Notes: generated from the sequence alone by a model not told the origin. A DNA stretch of 36,574 bases from Pelagibacteraceae bacterium (GCA_002705265.1 PAHR01000015.1:1-36574), one strand, 5' to 3'; shown: positions 8,201-20,536, counted from the first letter of the stretch. Program-made: numbers and translations.

Positions 8201-9014
8201 GCCTGAACTTCCTGAAGTTGAAACTACAATAAGATATTTAAGCTCAAAAGTTAAAGAAAAAAAAATTTTAGATGCACTCAAATCATCTAAAAATCTTAGA
8301 AAAAACTTAGATTTAAAGGATCTAGAAATTTTAAAAAAAAGCAAAATTAAAAATGTTAGAAGAAAAGCAAAATATATTGTTTTTGACTTAACAAAAGATA
8401 ATTATCTAATTATTCATTTAGGAATGAGTGGTAGATTAAAATTTTTGCAAGGAAATTATATAATTGAAAAACATGACCATTTGGTTTTGAAGTTTAAAAA
8501 CTTTACAATAGTGTTAAATGATCCGAGAAGGTTCGGAATGTCTTTTTTACTTAAGAGTAAAAAAGAATTTTCTAATTTTTTCAAAAAATATGGTTATGAT
8601 ATATTTCAAGATAAAATTCCAAAGAAAAAATTATTTAAAAAAATTTCAATTAAAAATATGACTATTAAAAAAATGTTACTAGATCAGCAATATTTCGTTG
8701 GCATTGGTAATATATATGCTAATGAAATTCTTTTCCTATCTAAAGTCTCTCCAACAAGAAGATTAAATTTAATTAAATATAAAGAGTTTGAAATTATAGT
8801 TAAATCGATAAAACAAGTTTTAAAAAAAGCAATTAAAAATGGAGGATCATCTATAAGTGATTATAAGTCCCCAGATGGAATACTTGGAAGTTTCCAAAAT
8901 ATGTTTAATGTTTACCAAAAAGATGAAATTTTATATAAAAAGAAACTTTATTCAGTCAAAAAAATTGTCCAAAATGGCAGGTCAAGCTTTTACGCACCTG
9001 CTTTACAAAGATAA
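8199..9014 (+). CDS. mutM: Formamidopyrimidine-DNA glycosylase (MutM/Fpg) with a zincless finger
   Basis: It excises 8-oxoguanine and formamidopyrimidines and nicks the abasic site. The start is fixed by MPELPEVE: after Met removal Pro2 is the catalytic nucleophile and Glu3 the acid. A longer in-frame ATG at 8163 would block this. Also visible are Lys58 in RRKAKYIVFDL, HLGMSGRL at 73-80, DPRRFGMSF near 108 and VGIGNIYANEILF near 167 (the H2TH region). The protein has 271 residues (E. coli 269). Oddity: the C-terminal finger (about 238-271) keeps VY, the Arg261 in NGRSSFY and the end PALQR, but all four zinc cysteines are replaced (FYAPALQR where FYCxxC is usual). This resembles the zincless finger of NEIL1 and plant Fpg. 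Its start overlaps divergent ubiE. Confidence 0.93.
   Translation: MPELPEVETTIRYLSSKVKEKKILDALKSSKNLRKNLDLKDLEILKKSKIKNVRRKAKYIVFDLTKDNYLIIHLGMSGRLKFLQGNYIIEKHDHLVLKFKNFTIVLNDPRRFGMSFLLKSKKEFSNFFKKYGYDIFQDKIPKKKLFKKISIKNMTIKKMLLDQQYFVGIGNIYANEILFLSKVSPTRRLNLIKYKEFEIIVKSIKQVLKKAIKNGGSSISDYKSPDGILGSFQNMFNVYQKDEILYKKKLYSVKKIVQNGRSSFYAPALQR
8208..8213 (-). promoter_or_regulatory. Ribosome binding site of ubiE, inside mutM codons
   Basis: On the minus strand AGGAAG stands 7 bases before the ATG at 8200. These bases are also mutM codons 4-6 on the other strand. The site supports the short ubiE start over longer in-frame extensions. Confidence 0.6.
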
Positions 9015-9071
9015 AAAAAAGTATAAGTTACTAACGTAATTAAAACAATAACCTGTTAATAAATTATAATA

Positions 9072-9338
9072 ATGCCACAACATAAATCATCCAAAAAAAG
9101 ACTTAGACAGTCAGATAAAAAAAAAGTAATTAATAAGAGCTTTAAATCTAACGTTAATACTGAAATTAAAGCAATTGAAAAACTTATAAATGATAAAAAT
9201 CAAGAAGAATCAATGAAAAAACTTAAAGGCGTTATGTCCTTACTACATAAAGCCACAAAAAAGAAAATTATTAATTTAAATAAAGCATCTAGAACAATAT
9301 CAAAGATTCAAAAAAATATATCATCGATTTCAAAATAA
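9072..9338 (+). CDS. rpsT: 30S ribosomal protein S20
   Basis: This is a small basic protein that binds 16S rRNA early in 30S assembly. The 88-residue product begins MPQHKSSKKRLRQSDKK, matching the S20 start (M-x-x-HKSAxKR), and continues as lysine-rich helices with KGVMSLLHKATKKKIINLN and KASR, a typical S20 end. The gene lies between mutM and dnaA, as in many alphaproteobacteria. I see no Shine-Dalgarno sequence before the ATG. The upstream gap (9015-9071) is very AT-rich and contains a perfect TATAAT immediately before the start codon, which is too close to serve this gene. A likely intrinsic terminator follows. Confidence 0.95.
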   Translation: MPQHKSSKKRLRQSDKKKVINKSFKSNVNTEIKAIEKLINDKNQEESMKKLKGVMSLLHKATKKKIINLNKASRTISKIQKNISSISK

Positions 9339-9340
9339 AA

Positions 9341-9362
9341 ACTTGACTGCAAGTATTTTTTT
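9341..9362 (+). terminator. Likely intrinsic terminator after rpsT
   Basis: A perfect 5-bp stem, ACTTG and CAAGT, encloses the tetraloop ACTG (9341-9354) and is followed by A and seven T bases (9356-9362). It begins two bases after the rpsT stop codon and separates rpsT from the dnaA operon. The stem is short, so this is a moderate call. It is the only convincing intrinsic terminator I see in the window. Confidence 0.55.
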
Positions 9363-9431
9363 CTAACCTTTTTCCAAATTCTTTTCTTCTTCTATGACTA
9401 TTTTCATGATTTAATACCTGCACTTTAGTAG

Positions 9432-9439
9432 AGGAAGGA
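9432..9439 (+). promoter_or_regulatory. Ribosome binding site of dnaA
   Basis: AGGAAGGA lies 11 bases before the GTG at 9451 and supports this non-ATG start. The rest of the gap (9363-9431) is pyrimidine-rich. I find no convincing -35/-10 pair and no DnaA box cluster in it. Confidence 0.65.
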
Positions 9440-9450
9440 CTTTAAAAATA

Positions 9451-10818
9451 GTGGACGAGGATTTTCATTTTAATGAAGTCAAATTATCTTGGCAAAAAAC
9501 TTTAAGTGAGTTAAAGAAATCGCTTGATAAAAACACCTTTCAAAATTGGATAAAACCAGTATCTTTCGAGTCATACGATAATGGAATATTATCTCTATCA
9601 GTACCCACAAGATTTTTAAGGGATTGGATTATTAATAATTATGCTTCGGTTATAAAGAGAGTTTGTACTGATCAAGGTTCTCAAATAAAAAAACTTTCAA
9701 TAATAGTAAAGGAAAAGAATGAAAGAATTATTCCTGGAACAGAAGCTATTTATCAAGACAAAGAAGAGGAAGAAGATACATATTATGATGATATATCTGC
9801 TCCGTTAGATCCAAAATTTACTTTTGATAATTTTATTGTGGGCAAACCAAACGAACTTGCATATGCTGCTGCACAAAGAGTAGCCGAGTCTGAGGTTGTA
9901 AGTTTTAATCCTTTATTTTTATATGGTGGTGTTGGTTTAGGTAAAACTCATTTAATGCATGCAGTCGCATGGTCAATAAAAAAAAGAAGCCCAAAAAAAA
10001 ATGTTGTTTATTTGACAGCAGAAAAATTTATGTATCAGTTTATAAAAGCCCTTAGATTTAAAAATATTATGAGTTTTAAAGAGCAATTTAGATCAGTGGA
10101 TGTTCTTATGATTGATGATGTTCAATTCATTATTGGTAAAGACAACACTCAAGAAGAGTTTTTCCATACTTTTAATACCTTGGTTGATAAAAAAAGACAA
10201 ATAATTATATCTGCTGATAAATCCCCAGCAGACCTTGAAGGCCTCGAGGATAGATTAAAATCTAGATTAGGTTGGGGCTTAGTTGCCGATATTCACCCAT
10301 TAACATATGAATTAAGACTGGGAATTCTCCAATCTAAATCAGAGCAAAAAAATCTAAAACTTTCCTCTGAAGTACTGGAGTTTTTAGCAAATAAAATTAC
10401 TAACAACGTTAGAGAAATGGAAGGAGCACTCAATCGTTTAGCTGTTCATGGTTCTCTTCAACAATCAGATATCAGTATGGACATGGTAAAAGATGTTCTA
10501 AAAGATCTTTTAAGAACTAATTCTAGGAAAATAACAATTGATGAAATACAAAAAAAAGTTACCGAACATTATAATATTAGACTTTCCGATATGCATTCCC
10601 CTAGAAGGTCAAGATCGATTGCTAGACCAAGACAGGTAGCTATGTATTTAGCAAAATCTATAACAACTAGATCATTGCCAGAAATAGGAAGAAAATTTGG
10701 TGGAAGAGACCATACAACAGTAATTCATGCAATTAAAACTATTGAAGAAATAATGGTAAATGACCCTAGTCTTGCAGAAGATATTGAACTTTTAACTAGA
10801 ATATTGCAAACTTCTTAG
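9451..10818 (+). CDS. dnaA: Chromosomal replication initiator protein DnaA
   Basis: This AAA+ ATPase binds DnaA boxes and opens the origin. In its 455 residues, domain I is visible at about 12-85 (WQKTLSELKKSLDKNTFQNW and following) and a short acidic domain II linker around 100-115. The ATPase has Walker A GGVGLGKTH at 159-167 and Walker B LMIDDVQF near 219-226, with a sensor/Arg region in DRLKSRLGWGL. The C-terminal DNA-binding helix-turn-helix has the signature GGRDHTTVIHAI. GTG is the start, with a good ribosome binding site. It heads a run in which every following gene begins within 14 bases of, or overlapping, the previous one. dnaN follows after 3 bases. Confidence 0.97.
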   Translation: MDEDFHFNEVKLSWQKTLSELKKSLDKNTFQNWIKPVSFESYDNGILSLSVPTRFLRDWIINNYASVIKRVCTDQGSQIKKLSIIVKEKNERIIPGTEAIYQDKEEEEDTYYDDISAPLDPKFTFDNFIVGKPNELAYAAAQRVAESEVVSFNPLFLYGGVGLGKTHLMHAVAWSIKKRSPKKNVVYLTAEKFMYQFIKALRFKNIMSFKEQFRSVDVLMIDDVQFIIGKDNTQEEFFHTFNTLVDKKRQIIISADKSPADLEGLEDRLKSRLGWGLVADIHPLTYELRLGILQSKSEQKNLKLSSEVLEFLANKITNNVREMEGALNRLAVHGSLQQSDISMDMVKDVLKDLLRTNSRKITIDEIQKKVTEHYNIRLSDMHSPRRSRSIARPRQVAMYLAKSITTRSLPEIGRKFGGRDHTTVIHAIKTIEEIMVNDPSLAEDIELLTRILQTS

Positions 10819-10821
10819 ATC

Positions 10822-11931
10822 ATGGAATTTAAATTAAGTAGGGAAGCCTTATTAAGAGTTCTTAACCATGTTAGTTCAATAGTTGATAGTAGATCTACAA
10901 TAACAATTTTATCAAACCTATACATAAAATGTGAAAATAATAATGTGGAGGTAAGATCAACAGATATGGATATATCTATTAGAGAATTTGTATCTTGTGA
11001 GTCAGTAAAAAATGGTGAGGCAACTGTTAATTCAAGAATTTTAACTGATATTATTAGGAAAACAAAAAAAAATACGATTATTAAATTTAAGAGCGATGGA
11101 ACTAGATTAATAATTAATTCTGAAAATTCAGTTTTTGAGCTAAATGCATTGTCTGCTGATGAATTTCCAAAATTTGTTCCTCTCAACCAAGCAAATTCAT
11201 TTGAATTAACAGTTGATCAAATAAAAAGAATTTTCAATAAAACAAAATTTGCTATATCAGCAGAGGAAACTCGGTATTACTTAAATGGTGTTTATTTTCA
11301 TACAGTAAAATCCGATGATAAAAATATTTTAAAAACTGTATCAACGGATGGCCATAGGTTAGCTAAAAATGAACTTGAAATTTCATCATCAGTTGACATT
11401 CAGGGCATAATAATGCCTAGAAAATTTATATTACAATTAGATAAAATTTTAGGTGATTTTGAGGGAACTGTTAAAATTGTTTCTAGCGAAACACAAGTGA
11501 GTTTTGAAACTGATAGTTTTATTATTATAAGTAAGCTTATTGATGGAAAATTTCCTGATTATGAAAAAGTTATACCAGTTGAAAATGATAAATTATTAGA
11601 AATTGAAACAGATCCATTTTTTAATGCAGTGGATAGGGTTTCAACGGTAAACCAAGATAAAACACCTACTGTTAAACTAGTTTTTGAAAATAATTGTGTA
11701 AAAATTATGGCAACTAGTACGGAAAGTAATAAAGGCGATGAAGAAGTTCAAGCTAATTATACCTCACAAAAACTAGAAATTCTTTTTAATTCAAAATATT
11801 TGTTAGATTTAAGAGATGTTCTAGAAAGTGAAAATATAATTTTGGAATTACTCAACCAATCATCTCCTGTAATTGTGAAAGATCCAAAAGATAATACTAG
11901 TATATACATATTAATGCCTATGCGAGTTTAG
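10822..11931 (+). CDS. dnaN: DNA polymerase III beta subunit (sliding clamp)
   Basis: This ring-shaped homodimeric clamp tethers replicative polymerase and repair factors to DNA. It has 369 residues (E. coli 366). The three-fold repeated clamp fold is recognisable from MEFKLSREALLRVLNHVSSI, the segment NGVYFH before TDGHRLA (residues about 156-180), the FPDYEKVIP loop (247-255) and the C-terminal hydrophobic pocket end YILMPMRV. It starts 3 bases after dnaA, so it is almost certainly co-transcribed. Its TAG stop is followed directly by the TTG start of recF. Confidence 0.97.
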   Translation: MEFKLSREALLRVLNHVSSIVDSRSTITILSNLYIKCENNNVEVRSTDMDISIREFVSCESVKNGEATVNSRILTDIIRKTKKNTIIKFKSDGTRLIINSENSVFELNALSADEFPKFVPLNQANSFELTVDQIKRIFNKTKFAISAEETRYYLNGVYFHTVKSDDKNILKTVSTDGHRLAKNELEISSSVDIQGIIMPRKFILQLDKILGDFEGTVKIVSSETQVSFETDSFIIISKLIDGKFPDYEKVIPVENDKLLEIETDPFFNAVDRVSTVNQDKTPTVKLVFENNCVKIMATSTESNKGDEEVQANYTSQKLEILFNSKYLLDLRDVLESENIILELLNQSSPVIVKDPKDNTSIYILMPMRV

Positions 11932-15440
<3,509 letters not shown>

Positions 15441-15441
15441 T

Positions 15442-16689
15442 TTGCTAAATAATAATAATTTTTTATTTATAAACTCCTCTGACTTTACAAGAATAAGATT
15501 CATTGCTTTTTTAGGTCAAGCTCTAGCTTTAGGAGTAACTTATAATTTAGTTACAGTTGACAATACAGTTATAATTGCCTCAAGTTTAGTTGCCGGATCT
15601 TTATTAATCAGTAACGCATTAACTTACTATTTATTAAAACAAGGAAATAAAGTTCTAAGTGAAAATCAAATATTTTATTTTCTATTTTTTGATATTTTAC
15701 AAATATCAATTTTAATTTCTATAAATGGTGGTTATACCAATCCATTTATTTTTATTATATTGGCACCTTTAGCTATCTCAGCAACATATTTATCAATAGA
15801 AAAAATTTTAATGATTGTTAGCTTAGCTTTAGTATGTTTTGCAGTAATTTTCAATTTTTATATTGAGCTGCCAGAAGATATAAGACCAATACTTAATGAC
15901 AATTATAGTTTGGGAATAATGACATCTCTTTTTATAAGTAGTATTTTTATGGTTTTTTATCTTTTTTATTTTTCATTAAATTTTAAAAAAACTCAGGCCG
16001 CATATCAGCTTGCTAGTAATCAGCTCCAAAATGAAAAAGAACTTCTAAAAATAGGTGGTTTAGCTGCGGCTGCTGTTCATGAACTTGGCACGCCGCTTAA
16101 TACAATCAATTTGATTATAAATGATTTTGAAAAAGATAAAAATTTAAATAAATATCATTCAAAAGATATTACTATATTGAAAGAGCAACTTGAAAGATGT
16201 AAAAAAATTCTAAAAGATCTTTCTACAAACCCTCAATCCAAAAAACCAGGAGCTGAGGTTACAAACATCTCTCTTGACGCCTATGCACAATCACTTACTG
16301 AACAATTCGTAAATAATTACAATGGAATAGAGCTAGATTTTAGAACTGATGAGGGTTCTAAAACAATTATTTTATCGCAGACCCCTGAATTAAATATTGC
16401 CATGAATAATATTATTCAAAATGCAATAAGCTTTGCATCATCTAGGATTGATATAATTACTGAAGTTTCTATGAATAATTATCTGATTAAAATCAAAGAT
16501 GATGGCCCAGGTTTTGATAAAAAGTTTATAGCAAATTTTGGCAAACCATTCTATTCTACTAGGGCAAACAATACATTAAATATGGGTTTAGGTCTTTTTA
16601 TTACAAAACAAATGATCGAAAATCTAAAGGGTAACGTAGAAATATATAATAATAATGGAGCTGAGGTTGTATTAAGATGGAACAAATAG
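15442..16689 (+). CDS. regB: RegB/ActS/PrrB-type redox sensor histidine kinase
   Basis: This inner-membrane kinase senses quinone redox state and phosphorylates RegA. It has 415 residues with about six hydrophobic membrane segments within residues 15-185. The RegB quinone-site heptapeptide GGYTNPF is at 96-102, the H-box AAAVHELGTPLNT carries the phosphorylated His213, and the redox-active cysteine of the family is kept as Cys253 in LERCKKIL. The ATPase has the N-box NNIIQNAISFA and the G-box DDGPGFD, with GLGLFITKQM near the end. It starts with TTG one base after the gyrB stop; no better start precedes the first membrane segment. regA overlaps its last codons by 13 bases. Placement inside the replication run is unusual. 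Confidence 0.93.
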   Translation: MLNNNNFLFINSSDFTRIRFIAFLGQALALGVTYNLVTVDNTVIIASSLVAGSLLISNALTYYLLKQGNKVLSENQIFYFLFFDILQISILISINGGYTNPFIFIILAPLAISATYLSIEKILMIVSLALVCFAVIFNFYIELPEDIRPILNDNYSLGIMTSLFISSIFMVFYLFYFSLNFKKTQAAYQLASNQLQNEKELLKIGGLAAAAVHELGTPLNTINLIINDFEKDKNLNKYHSKDITILKEQLERCKKILKDLSTNPQSKKPGAEVTNISLDAYAQSLTEQFVNNYNGIELDFRTDEGSKTIILSQTPELNIAMNNIIQNAISFASSRIDIITEVSMNNYLIKIKDDGPGFDKKFIANFGKPFYSTRANNTLNMGLGLFITKQMIENLKGNVEIYNNNGAEVVLRWNK

Positions 16690-17231
16690 ACGAAATAAAT
16701 ATAAAAGATAAAACATTATTTATTATTGAAGATGATAAGTCTTTTCGTGAGAGATTAACGACATCTTTTACAAGAAAAGATTTTAATGTTACTTCAGCAT
16801 CTTCTAAAAAAGAAGCTCTTGAAATACTTTCTAAATTTTCTTTTCAATATGCAATAGTCGATTTAAGGCTAGGTGATGGATCAGGTTTGGATGTTATAAA
16901 AGTTATTAAAGAGCAGAACCCAAGTTGTAGAACAGTAATGCTAACAAGTTATGGAAATATAGCTACAGCTGTTTCATCAGTAAAATTAGGAGCAGACGAT
17001 TATGTTCCAAAACCAGCAAATGTTGATGATATTGAAAAGTCTCTTTTATCTGCTTCAAGTGCTCTGCCACCTCCACCAGAAAATCCTATGTCAGCTGATA
17101 GAATAAGATGGGAGCATATTCAAAGAGTTTTTACACAATGCAATAGAAATGTTTCCGAAACAGCAAGAAGACTAAAAATGCATAGAAGAACTCTCCAACG
17201 AATTCTTAACAAGCATGCACCTAAAGAATAG
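16677..17231 (+). CDS. regA: RegA/ActR/PrrA-type response regulator
   Basis: This DNA-binding regulator is phosphorylated by RegB. In alphaproteobacteria it controls respiration, carbon and nitrogen fixation and other redox functions. It has 184 residues: a receiver domain with the acidic pair near 18-20 (IIEDDK), phosphoacceptor Asp62 in VDLRLGDGSG, MLTSYG, and Lys in YVPKPANVDDIE. The hallmark linker LPPPPENPMSADRIRWEHIQ follows, then a Fis-type helix-turn-helix (NVSETARRLKMHRRTLQRIL). The match to the RegA family is very strong through the linker and recognition helix. The start lies inside regB and polA begins 14 bases downstream. Confidence 0.95.
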   Translation: MEQIDEINIKDKTLFIIEDDKSFRERLTTSFTRKDFNVTSASSKKEALEILSKFSFQYAIVDLRLGDGSGLDVIKVIKEQNPSCRTVMLTSYGNIATAVSSVKLGADDYVPKPANVDDIEKSLLSASSALPPPPENPMSADRIRWEHIQRVFTQCNRNVSETARRLKMHRRTLQRILNKHAPKE

Positions 17232-17245
17232 ACTATAATAAGTTT

Positions 17246-19921
17246 GTGAAAAACAAACTAATTTTAGTCGATGGATCAGCATATATTTTTAGGGCTTACT
17301 ATGCCTTACCACCGATGACTAATAGTCTTGGAATTCCTACTAATGCAGTATACGGATTTTGTAATATGATGCTTAAGTTAATTGAGCAATATGATGGCAA
17401 TAAAATTATTATTGTTTTAGACGCTGGAAGAAATACATTTAGAAACAAAATCTACCCTGAATACAAAGCAAATAGAGGAGAAGCTCCTGAGGACCTAATC
17501 CCTCAATTTAAAATAATTAGAGAAGCAATAGATGCATTTGGATTAGATGTTATAGAAAAAAAAGATTTCGAAGCAGATGACGTGATTGCCTCTTATGCAA
17601 AGTATGGAAATGAAAATAATATCGAAACTATAGTCTATAGTTCAGATAAAGATCTTTTTCAGCTCTTAACAGGAACAATCAAGATTATTGATCCAATGAA
17701 AAATATTGAGATAGATGATGACAAAGTCTTTGAAAAGTTTGGGGTTAAGCCAGATAAGATCACAGATGTCCAATCCTTAATTGGTGATACCTCAGATAAC
17801 ATACCAGGCGTCCCAGGAATAGGCCCTAAAACTGCAGCTAAATTAATCAATGAATTTGGAAGTTTCGAGGATCTATTGAAAAATAAAGATCAGATACAAA
17901 ACCTAAGAATTAAAAATCTGATTAGTGAGCATGAAAATCTTGCAAAAATTAGCCATGAACTTGTCATATTAAAAGACGACTTAGAGCTGCCCATAGAAAT
18001 TAATAAAATTAAATCTTTTGACGATTCAGTAAAGCTAAATGATTTTTTTAAGAAATATGAATTTAAATCACTTATTAGAAACGAACTTCATGAAACTAAA
18101 CCCAATGACACACCAGTAGAAAGAGACTTTCGGTCAATTATTGAAGTCAAAGACATTTTAGAATTCTTACAAAACCAAAAAAACCAATCATTGCTATCAT
18201 GCGATTTAGAAACAGATAGTTTGAACGTAGAGCAAGCTAATATTATTGGTATTTCAATCGCAAATAATGACGAATCTGTTTATTTACCTTTCAAATCGCC
18301 TGAGAATGAAATTAATAAAAAAGATCGGATAAAAATTTTAAAGTCTCTCAATGATTTGTGTGAAGATGAAAGTATTTTAAAGATTTTTCATAATGCAAAA
18401 TATGATTGTGTCATACTTCAAAGATACGGAGTGAACACTAGAAGCTTCCAAGATACACTTCTTATGTCCTATTTTATTAATAATGGAATTACCAAACATA
18501 ATTTAGAGGACTTATATTTTTATTATTTTGGTGAGGCTAAAGAAAAATTTAAAGATGTTATCAAAAATGAGTCTAAGAGAAATTATAAGGATTTTTCCGA
18601 GGTCCCTTTAAAATTGGCAACAAATTACGCAGCTTTTGATTCCTTTGCGACTTTACAGATATTCAACAAATTATATCCTTTAGTAGCCCAAGATAAGAAT
18701 AATTGGATTTACTACGAAGTTGATAAAAAACTAAGTTTAGTTTTACAAGATATGGAAAAAACAGGTTTTATGATTGATAGGCCCTTGCTATCAAAGCTAG
18801 AAACTGAAATAGGAAAAGAAATTCAAAAAATTGAAAAAAAAATATTTTCAATCTCTGGCTCAGAATTTAATGTTGGTTCCCCAAAGCAACTCACTGAGGT
18901 TTTTAAAAATTTAGACATTAATGTGAAAAAAAAAACAAAGGCAGGAGATTTCCAAACAAATGTAGCAGTGCTAGAACAACTAGAAAGTGAAGGCGTTGAA
19001 ATTGCAACGCATATTCTACAATGGAGGCAATATTCAAAGCTCCACTCTACATATACATCCTCTCTAGCAGATCATGCAGATAAAGACGATAGAATTCATA
19101 GTACATTTAATATTGCCTCAACAATAACCGGAAGACTTAGTTCCTCGGAACCTAATTTACAAAATATTCCCATTAGATCTGAAGTTGGTAAAAAAATTAG
19201 AACTGCCTTTATAGCTAAAGAAAATTTTAAGTTATATAGCTTAGATTACTCACAAATTGAGTTAAGAATTTTATGCGAGGCATGCAAAGACCCTAATTTA
19301 TTAGAAGCTTTCAACAATGATATTGATATTCATGAGAGTACAGCTCAACTTGTGTTTAGTAAGAAAAAAATTAATAAAGATGATAGAAGAATGGCCAAAA
19401 TTATAAACTTTGGAATTATATATGGAATAAGTGCTTTTGGCTTAGCTAAACAACTTAAAGTTTCTAATCAAGAAGCAAAATATTTTATAGAAAATTATTT
19501 CAAAAAATTTCCAAATATTGAAAAATTTATGAATGAATCAATTGAAACAAGCAAAAAAAATGGCTATGTAGAAAACTTGTTCGGAAGAAAATCGTTTATT
19601 AAGAATATAAATTCAAAAAATTTTATGCTTAGATCTTATGCTGAAAGACTTGCAATAAATGCACCGATTCAAGGATCTGCTTCTGACTTAATTAAAATAG
19701 CTATGATTAAAATTCATAATTTTATTAAAGACGAAAACTTAATGTCAAAAATGATTTCACAGGTTCATGATGAGCTTTTATTTGAAATTCATATAAAAGA
19801 AGAAAATATTGTTGATAAAATTAAGAATATTATGGAAAGCTGCCATAAAGAATTTATTAAATTTGAGACACCAATCAAAGTTGATTTTGGAAAAGGAAAA
19901 AATTGGGGAGAGGCACATTGA
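17246..19921 (+). CDS. polA: DNA polymerase I
   Basis: It fills gaps and removes RNA primers. It has 891 residues (E. coli 928) with all three domains. The 5' nuclease is seen in LVDGSAYIFRAYYALP, the FEADDVIASYA metal site, and DTSDNIPGVPGIGPKTA. The 3'-5' exonuclease retains its acids in LSCDLETDSL, FHNAKYD and YAAFDSFAT, so proofreading is probably active. The polymerase has motif A LYSLDYSQIELRIL, the O-helix RRMAKIINFGIIYGISAFG and motif C QVHDELLFEI. The start is GTG at 17246. Many bacteria with reduced genomes keep only part of this protein; here it is complete. The TGA is directly followed by the TTG of the next gene. Confidence 0.97.
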   Translation: MKNKLILVDGSAYIFRAYYALPPMTNSLGIPTNAVYGFCNMMLKLIEQYDGNKIIIVLDAGRNTFRNKIYPEYKANRGEAPEDLIPQFKIIREAIDAFGLDVIEKKDFEADDVIASYAKYGNENNIETIVYSSDKDLFQLLTGTIKIIDPMKNIEIDDDKVFEKFGVKPDKITDVQSLIGDTSDNIPGVPGIGPKTAAKLINEFGSFEDLLKNKDQIQNLRIKNLISEHENLAKISHELVILKDDLELPIEINKIKSFDDSVKLNDFFKKYEFKSLIRNELHETKPNDTPVERDFRSIIEVKDILEFLQNQKNQSLLSCDLETDSLNVEQANIIGISIANNDESVYLPFKSPENEINKKDRIKILKSLNDLCEDESILKIFHNAKYDCVILQRYGVNTRSFQDTLLMSYFINNGITKHNLEDLYFYYFGEAKEKFKDVIKNESKRNYKDFSEVPLKLATNYAAFDSFATLQIFNKLYPLVAQDKNNWIYYEVDKKLSLVLQDMEKTGFMIDRPLLSKLETEIGKEIQKIEKKIFSISGSEFNVGSPKQLTEVFKNLDINVKKKTKAGDFQTNVAVLEQLESEGVEIATHILQWRQYSKLHSTYTSSLADHADKDDRIHSTFNIASTITGRLSSSEPNLQNIPIRSEVGKKIRTAFIAKENFKLYSLDYSQIELRILCEACKDPNLLEAFNNDIDIHESTAQLVFSKKKINKDDRRMAKIINFGIIYGISAFGLAKQLKVSNQEAKYFIENYFKKFPNIEKFMNESIETSKKNGYVENLFGRKSFIKNINSKNFMLRSYAERLAINAPIQGSASDLIKIAMIKIHNFIKDENLMSKMISQVHDELLFEIHIKEENIVDKIKNIMESCHKEFIKFETPIKVDFGKGKNWGEAH

Positions 19922-20536
19922 TTGAAAATATTAATTAAATACTTATCATTAATTTTTTTTTCTTTTTTTATATTTTATTTTTTGACATTAGTTTATTCAT
20001 TTTCAAATATTTATTTATCATTTAAGGAAGAAGATTCAATTAAATTAAGAAATTTTTTAGACAAAAAAGAACTAGCTTATAATTTTGAAGAACAGTTAAA
20101 TAAAATTATTTATAAAAAAATTAAAGCAGATTTGACGTTAAACTTTTTTTATAATTTAGATAAAAACAATTTTGATAAATTTATTAAAAATAATATTCAA
20201 GAATTATCATTTTATTTATCAGATGAAAAATTTCTTATTAATTTATATAAAAATCCAAGTTTATTTAAGCAATATATTGAAAACTTTAAGTTAGATGAAT
20301 CTCAAAAACTAGAAAAGGAACATAAAACAAAAGAAAATAATTTAAATCCAAAAAAAAATAAATTTAAATTAGTAGGTCCAAATGTAAATGAATTATTTAA
20401 GGATACTAACTATTTTTTTCTTCTATCACACAATACATTTAAGTTAGATTTTATTCATAAAAATATAAATGTTATAGTTATGCTTAATCTGAATAAACTT
20501 ATTTGGAAAATTAGCTATATTGAAATTAAATTTTAA
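19922..20536 (+). CDS. Membrane-anchored protein, possibly DUF2939-like
   Basis: I do not recognise this 204-residue protein with certainty. It has one strongly hydrophobic N-terminal segment (residues about 5-30, rich in Phe and Leu), consistent with a signal anchor. Next comes a pattern (YLSFKEEDSIKLRNFLDKKE) like the YxAlkxgDxxxLxxxVDxxx motif of DUF2939 proteins, which are membrane-anchored and uncharacterised. A lysine-rich stretch lies at about 132-150. Composition is extremely rich in Lys, Phe, Asn, Leu and Ile. It starts with TTG directly after the polA stop, in the same frame; GGGGAGAGG upstream inside polA could act as ribosome binding site. It ends 17 bases before the convergent glutaredoxin gene, and the gap holds only AT-rich sequence. 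Confidence 0.65.
   Translation: MKILIKYLSLIFFSFFIFYFLTLVYSFSNIYLSFKEEDSIKLRNFLDKKELAYNFEEQLNKIIYKKIKADLTLNFFYNLDKNNFDKFIKNNIQELSFYLSDEKFLINLYKNPSLFKQYIENFKLDESQKLEKEHKTKENNLNPKKNKFKLVGPNVNELFKDTNYFFLLSHNTFKLDFIHKNINVIVMLNLNKLIWKISYIEIKF

Noticed and set aside
8201-8344. 48-residue N-terminal extension of ubiE
   Set aside because: It has no UbiE similarity, lies antisense to conserved mutM codons, and a ribosome site fits ATG 8200.
8857-9039. Open frame overlapping the 3' end of mutM
   Set aside because: It is out of frame with mutM, has no recognisable motif and no ribosome site; mutM codons explain the sequence.
9065-9070. Perfect TATAAT before rpsT
   Set aside because: A transcript from it would begin inside the rpsT coding sequence, so it cannot be that gene's promoter. 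In this AT-rich gap it is probably chance.
9343-9348. TTGACT as a -35 box of the dnaA promoter
   Set aside because: It forms part of the rpsT terminator hairpin, and no acceptable -10 lies 16-18 bases downstream.
9339-9450. Replication origin next to dnaA
   Set aside because: No DnaA box or repeated element is seen there. In many alphaproteobacteria the origin is not beside dnaA.
10815-11186. 123-codon antisense frame inside dnaN
   Set aside because: Antisense to conserved clamp sequence, no motif and no start signal.
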